A stretch of DNA of 15,507 nucleotides. It comes from [Eubacterium] saphenum. Lineage in GTDB: Bacteria; Bacillota; Clostridia; Oscillospirales; Ruminococcaceae. Position numbers and translations under genes: made by a program. Location of the stretch: positions 1-15,507 of the forward strand of contig SFLN01000037.1 of the NCBI GenBank assembly GCA_004554555.1, given 5' to 3'. The notes below the pieces were generated by a model. It made no database searches and had not been told where the DNA came from. It saw only the letters and a program-made list of their open reading frames with translations. Position 1 is the stretch's first letter, and every line of letters starts with the position of its first letter. Shown piece after piece: positions 1 to 4,959 of this stretch.

Positions 1-181
1 CAATAAGACCGATTGCCCAAATGACAAGCATAGCAATACCTATCGGAATAAACAATGAATCTTCTGCCCATTCTTTTGTGCCCGGCTTCTCAAGCCATAA
101 TGCTGATGTGAATAAGATAGAAAAGAATAGCCAGAACACGCTAAAAATGCCGTATGCTATTCCGATGATAACCTTTTTCAT
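1..181 (-). CDS. Small membrane protein, C-terminus cut by window edge
   Basis: The reading frame starts at an ATG at 181 (minus strand), preceded by a good ribosome binding site (AAGGAG at about 194-199, read on the minus strand), and runs off the window with no stop after 60 codons. The visible protein begins MKKVIIGIAYGIFSVFWLFF. It has a hydrophobic segment at about residues 4-28, a short polar stretch with several charged residues (about 31-42), and a second hydrophobic segment from about 43 onward, so it is probably a two- or multi-pass membrane protein. I do not recognise a family. The segment is visibly more AT-rich than the rest of the window. It follows the 128-aa gene on the same strand after an 87-base gap, so it could be the distal gene of the same transcript or have its own promoter. 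Confidence 0.6.
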   Translation of the reverse strand, partial: MKKVIIGIAYGIFSVFWLFFSILFTSALWLEKPGTKEWAEDSLFIPIGIAMLVIWAIGLI

Positions 182-268
182 AAGAGCACACTCTCCTTAA
201 CAATCCCTATTTCCCGCTCCGTTCATTATACCGCAGTCCCAGAGAAAATCGCGCAAAATCCGAGAAAT

Positions 269-655
269 TCACCGATACATCGCAAGCTCAATGCTGTCCA
301 TATACTGCCCGAGGGACATATTGAACCGCTGATAATCAGCCACTTTAAACTCGTCCGTCGCTCCCGCAACCGATACGCTCACGGCGTTTGTCTGATTGTA
401 AAACGTTATCATCAGCGGCACTTTAATAATCCTCGACATTCCGCGGACAACCAAATCCCGCGCTTCATCGAGATGAAGAACGTCCTCCTTCGACGATACC
501 TCGACCGCTTCCCCGTCAACCAGAATTTCCAAGCCGTCATAATAATCGAAAATCGCACTCGCCGCCTTGCAGATATGCTCCCAGCCAACCTTGTACGTCA
601 AATTCCACCTCGACAGCAGCCAGCCGTTCTCCTCTTTCACGCCGATTAACAGCAT
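269..655 (-). CDS. Conserved-looking 128-aa protein of unknown function
   Basis: I chose the ATG at 655 instead of the longer in-frame start at 697. The ATG at 655 lies 4 bases after the GtrA stop codon (660-662) and has an AAGGAG ribosome binding site inside the end of the GtrA gene, whereas the longer version would begin within the lysine/arginine-rich GtrA tail with no such site. The 128-aa product starts MLLIGVKEENGWLLSRWNLT, has no signal peptide and no membrane segment, and alternates short beta-like hydrophobic runs (for example ILVDGEAVEV near residues 44-53 and PLMITFYNQT near 80-89). It looks like a small soluble alpha/beta protein. I do not recognise it. Tight coupling to GtrA suggests co-expression but does not give a function. 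Confidence 0.7.
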   Translation of the reverse strand: MLLIGVKEENGWLLSRWNLTYKVGWEHICKAASAIFDYYDGLEILVDGEAVEVSSKEDVLHLDEARDLVVRGMSRIIKVPLMITFYNQTNAVSVSVAGATDEFKVADYQRFNMSLGQYMDSIELAMYR

Positions 656-659
656 TTCC

Positions 660-1217
660 TCAATTCTCCTTTTCTTCCTTTTTCTTCCTGAAAACAAACA
701 GCTTGCTCAAAATATAATTCAGCACCAGCACAACGATTGTCGAAAGCACCTTCGCGCCGAATTCGTAGAAGAAATTGTGTATTCCCGTCAAATCAACCAG
801 CAGGAACATTATCAGAATATCCACCGCAAGCGTGAACAGACGCGACGCAAAGAATTTCAGTACCTCGAGGATTACAAGCGCGCCCTTTTTCTTGCTGCGG
901 AACACGATAATCCTGTTTGTGAGGAACGCGAAAATGTTCGCGCAAATCCACGACAGCAAATTCGGCAAAATCGTGTTGCTGTCAACGCCAAAGCCCCGCG
1001 TCAGCTCGTAAATCCAGCTCAGCCACCCCGGCACGCTCTCCACATTCGGGAAAAGCGCCCTGAACAGCGCGTAGCTTGCTATTGAGATAAGTGTGGTTCC
1101 CGCGCCGAATATTACATACAGAATTATCTCCCTGTTCTCGCCGTAAAACTCCCGCCGTCCCTCGCGCGTTTTCAGCGATTTCAGTATTTCTCCCAATTCT
1201 TTTCCTTTGATTTTCAC
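660..1217 (-). CDS. GtrA-family (DPMS_C-like) membrane protein
   Basis: This is a 185-aa protein with a GTG start at 1217, eight bases after GGAG. It has an N-terminal basic, soluble stretch (about 1-30) and then four hydrophobic segments at about residues 31-54, 82-106, 112-142 and 152-176. It ends with a very basic tail, FRKKKEEKEN. The motif NRIIVFRSKKK after the second segment and SKLFVFRKKK after the fourth are typical of the GtrA family, in which an (N)R/K-x-hVF element follows helices 2 and 4. GtrA proteins are thought to move or organise polyprenyl-linked sugars at the membrane during cell-surface polysaccharide synthesis. The exact substrate cannot be read from the sequence, and no glycosyltransferase is adjacent inside the window. 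The loop between segments 1 and 2 (about residues 57-80) is longer than in minimal GtrA proteins of about 120-140 aa. Confidence 0.88.
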   Translation of the reverse strand: MKIKGKELGEILKSLKTREGRREFYGENREIILYVIFGAGTTLISIASYALFRALFPNVESVPGWLSWIYELTRGFGVDSNTILPNLLSWICANIFAFLTNRIIVFRSKKKGALVILEVLKFFASRLFTLAVDILIMFLLVDLTGIHNFFYEFGAKVLSTIVVLVLNYILSKLFVFRKKKEEKEN

Positions 1218-1250
1218 GTCATCATCTCCGAAATTTTTACTACTTTCTAT

Positions 1251-1279
1251 ATATTAGCATAGTTTAACAAAAATTGCAA
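1251..1279 (-). promoter_or_regulatory. Promoter candidate for the GtrA gene (minus strand)
   Basis: Read on the minus strand there is TTGCAA (1279-1274), a 17-base spacer, then TAATAT (1256-1251). A TG lies one base upstream of the -10 box (TGcTAATAT), which gives an extended -10 element. The predicted start lies near 1245, about 28 bases before the GTG start at 1217, leaving room for the GGAG site. The match is good but not perfect, and the region is AT-rich, so a chance match is possible. Confidence 0.5.
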
Positions 1280-1297
1280 TATCTAATCTGCTTTTTT

Positions 1298-1314
1298 TGT
1301 CAAAACTATTGACA
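1298..1314. promoter_or_regulatory. Inverted repeat overlapping the -35 box (possible operator)
   Basis: The sequence TGTCAA-AACTA-TTGACA is a perfect 6-bp inverted repeat with a 5-base centre. Allowing one mismatch, three more flanking pairs extend the arms. The right arm is exactly the -35 hexamer of the rightward promoter, so a dimeric regulator bound here would compete with RNA polymerase. No repressor gene lies inside the window. The symmetry may be coincidental, because TTGACA is itself a promoter element. Confidence 0.4.
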
Positions 1315-1337
1315 GAAATTATTTTTTGAGGTATAAT
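1309..1337 (+). promoter_or_regulatory. Consensus SigA-type promoter of the ter-like operon
   Basis: TTGACA at 1309-1314 and TATAAT at 1332-1337 are separated by exactly 17 bases, a full match to the housekeeping sigma consensus. The flanks are AT-rich, with a T-run at 1292-1298 just upstream. The predicted start is near 1344, giving a leader of about 73 bases before the ATG at 1417. This is the only convincing promoter seen upstream of the eight-gene block. A perfect consensus suggests high basal strength unless a repressor holds it down, possibly through the inverted repeat at 1298-1314. Confidence 0.85.
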
Positions 1338-1416
1338 TAAAGTTGTATAGCGTAATATGATTTAGCGCTTATTATTAAATAAGGTTATGCGGCAACCGAA
1401 AACGGAGGAAAAATCT

Positions 1417-2058
1417 ATGTCGGATTATATCAGACGGCTGCCCGTTTATCTGCTGCTCGATTGCAGCGGCTCTATGGCGGGTGAACCTATCGAGGCTGTA
1501 AAACAAGGAATTAAAACGCTTGTGTCGGAGCTTAAAGGCGACCCGCAGGCGCTCGAAACCGCGTTCCTGTCGATTATCACGTTCGACAGCTCCGCAAGAC
1601 AAATAAGCCCGCTCACCGAGCTTATGGTGTTTAAGGAGCCGCAGATTTCGGCGGGCGGCGCAACCGCGCTCGGCGGCGCGCTCAAAATTCTCGCGGAGTG
1701 CGTTAAAAACGAGGTCCGCACCTCAACCGCAACCCAAAAGGGCGATTGGAAGCCGCTCGTGTTCCTTATGACGGACGGCGCTCCGACCGATAACCTTGAC
1801 GAGGGTATTGACGCAATCAAGCAGGTGTCCGTGGGCAATATCATCGCTTGCGGCGCGGGTGCAAACGCAAACGCAAACACCCTCAAAAAAATCACCAACA
1901 ACGTTCTTATGATGAACAACCTCACGGCAGGCGATATGGCGCAGTTCTTCGCGTGGGTTTCGAGCTCCATCAAGGCTTCTTCCAAGAGTATCGACGCAAA
2001 GCCCGGCGAGGCTATCGAGCTTCCGCCACCTCCTCAGGGATTTGTTATCGTTCCTTAA
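1417..2058 (+). CDS. TerY-like von Willebrand factor A (vWA) domain protein
   Basis: This 213-aa protein is almost entirely one vWA domain. I chose the ATG at 1417, which sits eight bases after GGAGG (1404-1408). An in-frame ATG at 1387 has no ribosome binding site and would add ten polar residues. The metal-ion-dependent adhesion site is complete: D15-C-S17-G-S19 after a beta strand (PVYLLLDCSGSM), T83 in GGATALGGAL, and D120 in FLMTDGAPTD. The sequence closely resembles TerY/YegL proteins, including a proline-rich C-terminal tail (LPPPPQGFVIVP). vWA domains of this kind bind a divalent cation and mediate protein-protein assembly. It has no signal peptide, so it should be cytosolic. The next two genes encode a PP2C phosphatase and a kinase, and this trio is the known TerY-P triad, where the vWA protein is thought to be a scaffold or a substrate of the kinase/phosphatase pair. 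Confidence 0.92.
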   Translation: MSDYIRRLPVYLLLDCSGSMAGEPIEAVKQGIKTLVSELKGDPQALETAFLSIITFDSSARQISPLTELMVFKEPQISAGGATALGGALKILAECVKNEVRTSTATQKGDWKPLVFLMTDGAPTDNLDEGIDAIKQVSVGNIIACGAGANANANTLKKITNNVLMMNNLTAGDMAQFFAWVSSSIKASSKSIDAKPGEAIELPPPPQGFVIVP

Positions 2059-2076
2059 CCGAAACAAGGTGAATTT

Positions 2077-3414
2077 ATGGACAAAACCGATATCACAAGC
2101 GCTCAGCAGCCTTCGGTAACGATTGACGATACCGAAAACAAAAATTCCCCGACAACAACCGCCGAGAACACCGAAAAATCCGATAACAGCGTGGTTTCTG
2201 CGGAAACTCAGCCCGAGCAGCAAAAAAGGCTGTCGGATATGGAGGTTATCGAGCATACCGCAAATATCTGGCAATATAAGGAAATTGCTGACGACAAAAC
2301 CGAGCAGCACTCCGAGTTTCACCAAAAGCGCACGGTTATGCCGTTCGGCGAGATTTTCGGCGCGAGAGTGCGCGGGAAAAAGCACAAGCACGAGGGCACA
2401 AACTGCGATGATTTTTTTGAAACCGCAGTAACCGATGACTGCTTTATCGCGGCAGTCTGCGACGGCGCGGGTTCAAAGCGGCTTTCTCGAATAGGCTCAC
2501 GCGCTGCGTGTGAAACGGCTGCGGCTTTCCTCAAGGATAAGCTCGAGCGGCTTTTCTACGAGCTTCCCGCGATAAAAGACGGGCTGTCCGCGGATTTGCA
2601 GTCAACCGAATTTATGGCTGCCTGCGGGAGAATTGCCACGCTTGTCCAGCAGTCCGCGCGAGAGGCTTTTACCGCTCAGCAGGACGCTCTGGCAAAGATT
2701 GTCGATGACGAAAATTACGAAAAAGCGCTCGGCAGGAAACCCACACTTTCCGACCTCTCCACAACCTTTCTCGCGGCTGTTGTCGTGCCGCTTGTAATCG
2801 ACGGTGAAAAGCGGAATTTTATGGCGTGCGTGCAAATCGGTGACGGCTGTATCTGCGCGATTGACAGCACCGCCGACTCCTCCGCGTGTCTGAAGCTGAT
2901 GGGCGAAGCGGACAGCGGGAAATATTCGGGTGAAACAGACTTCCTCTCCGAGAAAAACACCGACCAAAAGTCACTCGGCGCGAAAACCCGCGTCAGCAGA
3001 GGTTCTTCGGATATAATTTTGCTTATGACGGACGGCGTTGCCGATGATTATTTCCCAAATGTGCCGAAGATGAAGCGGCTTTATCTCGACCTCGGGCTGA
3101 ATGGGATTATCCCGATGAAGGGTGAACTTACCGCGGGCGAGGACCCCGCGCCTATCCGTTTTCACTCGGTGTCGATGAGCAGGCAAAGCGTTGCGCTTCA
3201 ATACGCGAAACAGCTGCTCTCCGACGACTCAGCCGAAGCCGTGGACGCGCTCTGGGACAAACGCGAGGCGCTGCGCTGTCACTCGCTTGAGGCGTTTCGT
3301 ATGAACATCGGCGATACACCCGAGGAACGGCTGCGCGTGTGGCTCGACAACTACAACGAGCGCGGCAGCTTCGATGACAGAACGCTTGTTGTTATCAAAA
3401 CAAATGACGATTAA
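2077..3414 (+). CDS. PP2C-family Ser/Thr phosphatase of the TerY-P triad
   Basis: The product is 445 aa, with an AAGGTG ribosome binding site (2066-2071) and an 18-base gap after the vWA gene. Residues 1 to about 85 are polar, rich in T, S, N, E and Q, and probably disordered. The PP2C-like catalytic region follows (about 90-440). Metal-binding acidic motifs are in the right order: N109-C-D111-D112, VCDGAGS with D129-G130, LLMTDGVADD with D319-G320, and near the end FDDRTLVV with D433/D434. The HEGTNCDDFF segment matches the 'xxGxxxxxNeDa' start motif of PP2C enzymes. The expected reaction is Mn2+/Mg2+-dependent removal of phosphate from Ser/Thr. Its neighbour kinase (3436-4911) is the obvious opposing enzyme. 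It has no membrane segment. It could act on the kinase, the vWA protein or the TerD proteins, but the sequence does not say which. Confidence 0.9.
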   Translation: MDKTDITSAQQPSVTIDDTENKNSPTTTAENTEKSDNSVVSAETQPEQQKRLSDMEVIEHTANIWQYKEIADDKTEQHSEFHQKRTVMPFGEIFGARVRGKKHKHEGTNCDDFFETAVTDDCFIAAVCDGAGSKRLSRIGSRAACETAAAFLKDKLERLFYELPAIKDGLSADLQSTEFMAACGRIATLVQQSAREAFTAQQDALAKIVDDENYEKALGRKPTLSDLSTTFLAAVVVPLVIDGEKRNFMACVQIGDGCICAIDSTADSSACLKLMGEADSGKYSGETDFLSEKNTDQKSLGAKTRVSRGSSDIILLMTDGVADDYFPNVPKMKRLYLDLGLNGIIPMKGELTAGEDPAPIRFHSVSMSRQSVALQYAKQLLSDDSAEAVDALWDKREALRCHSLEAFRMNIGDTPEERLRVWLDNYNERGSFDDRTLVVIKTNDD

Positions 3415-3435
3415 ATGCAGCTTTGGGGGTAAATT

Positions 3436-4911
3436 ATGCTCAGCGGCAGCGTGTTAACCGCCGTTCTCGACAACGGCAGCACAATTGAATATGTGTACGA
3501 CGCAAACGCGCCGCGCGGCGGTATGAAACACACCTTTTTCACCCCCGACAAGCGCTTTGCAGTGCAGTTTTTCAACAATCCCGCGGACTCGCTCAACCCG
3601 CGCCTGCAAGACCGCATAAGAACCATTGTCGGCATCTACAACCCGACTCTTTCCGAAGCGGACGGCGGCGCGCTCGGCAATACCGAAAAAACCGCGGAAT
3701 ATTTCAGACAGCGCTTTTGCTGGCCTGTCGCGATTGTCCGGCAGCCCGAATTCGGGATTGTCTGCCCGACTTATCCCGCGAACTTCTTCTTCGACGGCTC
3801 GGCTTCAACGGTGCTCAATCTGAAAGGCAAGGACAAAAAATCAAACTGGTTTACGGGGCGAAACCGCAAGTACCTCGCGCCCGCAGAACGCGGCGATTTC
3901 AGAACAATGCTCGGCACGGCGATAAGCCTTTGCCGCTCCGTTCGCAGAATGCACCAGGCGGGGCTTGCGCACTCGGATTTGTCCTGCAACAACGTGCTGA
4001 TTGACCCGAAAAGCGGCTCTGCCGTGGTTATCGATATCGACAGCCTTGTCGTGCCGAACAAATACGCGCCCGAGGTTGTCGGAACGCGCGGCTATATCGC
4101 GCCGGAAGTTCTCGCTTCGATGTGCCTTGACTTCGGTGACCCGAACCGTGCGCTTCCCTGCGTTCAGACCGATTTACACGCGCTTCCCGTGCTGATTTAC
4201 GAGTATCTGTTCTTCAGACACCCGCTTATCGGTCCCAAAATTTACTCCAACAACAGCGCCGAAGAGGACGATTTCCTCGCGCTCGGTCCTATGGCAACGT
4301 TTATCGAAAATCCAAACGATACCTCGAACAGACCGCCCGACCTTGACGTTACGATACAATCGCTGTCAAAGGGCTTGGAAAAGCTGTTTCTGAGAGCGTT
4401 TGTTGACGGGCTTCACAACCCCGCCGAGCGTCCCGCCGCTATGGAGTGGGAACGCGAGCTGCTGCGCGCCTGGGACAGGCTCGTGCCGTGCGCAAACCCG
4501 AACTGCGAGAAAAAGTGGTTCATTCTGCGCGATGAAAATCAGCCCGTCTGCCCGTTCTGCAAAACGCGGCTTCCCGGGAAAATCATCACGCTGAATTTCA
4601 AGAGCGAAATGCGCGGCAAAAAGGGCGTGTTCCGCGATAAATCGCAGGTTGTCGTGTACGACAGAATGCCGCTCTACGACTGGCAGGTGTACGCGAACGT
4701 CCACAACGACGAGAAAGCCGACACCACCCTGCGCGCCTATACCGCGTTTTACAACGGAATGTGGCTGCTCGTCAACAGCTCGGTTGAGGGAATGCTCTCG
4801 CCGTCGGGAAGGCTCGTTCCTTCGGGCAGCGCAATCGAGCTTAAAGACCGCGCCGTGTTTAGAATGACCGGCAAGGAAAACGGGCTGCTCTGCGAGGTTA
4901 TGGTGACGTAA
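3436..4911 (+). CDS. Divergent Ser/Thr protein kinase with C-terminal zinc ribbon
   Basis: The 491-aa protein has a kinase fold at about residues 15-346. The catalytic loop is H179-S-D181-L-S-C-N-N186, a form of HRDxxxxN. The metal-binding motif is V198-I-D200-I-D202 instead of DFG, and G219-Y-I-A-P-E224 matches the APE motif. D246 and R332 fit the conserved late positions. The usual VAIK lysine is replaced by glutamine (A42-V-Q44), while a lysine sits in the preceding glycine-rich turn (G28-G-M-K31). A four-cysteine zinc ribbon follows (C352, C357, C372, C375). The last ~110 residues are beta-rich and end with a pattern faintly like a forkhead-associated sandwich (not certain). A ribosome binding site GGGGGT lies just before the ATG. 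The position directly after the vWA and PP2C genes makes it the kinase of a TerY-P triad. It is predicted to be cytosolic. Activity is likely but not certain, given the missing lysine. Confidence 0.87.
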   Translation: MLSGSVLTAVLDNGSTIEYVYDANAPRGGMKHTFFTPDKRFAVQFFNNPADSLNPRLQDRIRTIVGIYNPTLSEADGGALGNTEKTAEYFRQRFCWPVAIVRQPEFGIVCPTYPANFFFDGSASTVLNLKGKDKKSNWFTGRNRKYLAPAERGDFRTMLGTAISLCRSVRRMHQAGLAHSDLSCNNVLIDPKSGSAVVIDIDSLVVPNKYAPEVVGTRGYIAPEVLASMCLDFGDPNRALPCVQTDLHALPVLIYEYLFFRHPLIGPKIYSNNSAEEDDFLALGPMATFIENPNDTSNRPPDLDVTIQSLSKGLEKLFLRAFVDGLHNPAERPAAMEWERELLRAWDRLVPCANPNCEKKWFILRDENQPVCPFCKTRLPGKIITLNFKSEMRGKKGVFRDKSQVVVYDRMPLYDWQVYANVHNDEKADTTLRAYTAFYNGMWLLVNSSVEGMLSPSGRLVPSGSAIELKDRAVFRMTGKENGLLCEVMVT

Positions 4912-4959
4912 CTTTACCAAATATGCGGGAATTCCGCTTTATAGAGAAAGGAAAAAGCA

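Noticed and set aside
225..230. TATAAT (minus strand) as a -10 box for the small membrane protein gene
   Set aside because: No acceptable -35 hexamer at 16-18 bases upstream and no TG extension, so a promoter cannot be claimed, though a weak one remains possible.
567..1085. 172-codon plus-strand frame opposite the GtrA gene
   Set aside because: It is antisense to a protein with four membrane segments and family motifs, and it lacks its own convincing start region.
1298..1303. TTGACA on the minus strand as the -35 box of a leftward promoter
   Set aside because: No TATAAT-like hexamer falls at 16-18 bases from it; the TTGCAA/TAATAT pair at 1251-1279 fits better.
1860..1880. Short repeat GCAAAC x3 in the vWA gene as a regulatory or mobile repeat
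   Set aside because: It encodes an Ala-Asn repeat within the vWA domain in frame and is too short to be more than a local coding repeat.
4925..4937. GCGG-GAATT-CCGC hairpin before the ATPase gene as an internal terminator
   Set aside because: The stem is only four base pairs and is not followed by a T-run.
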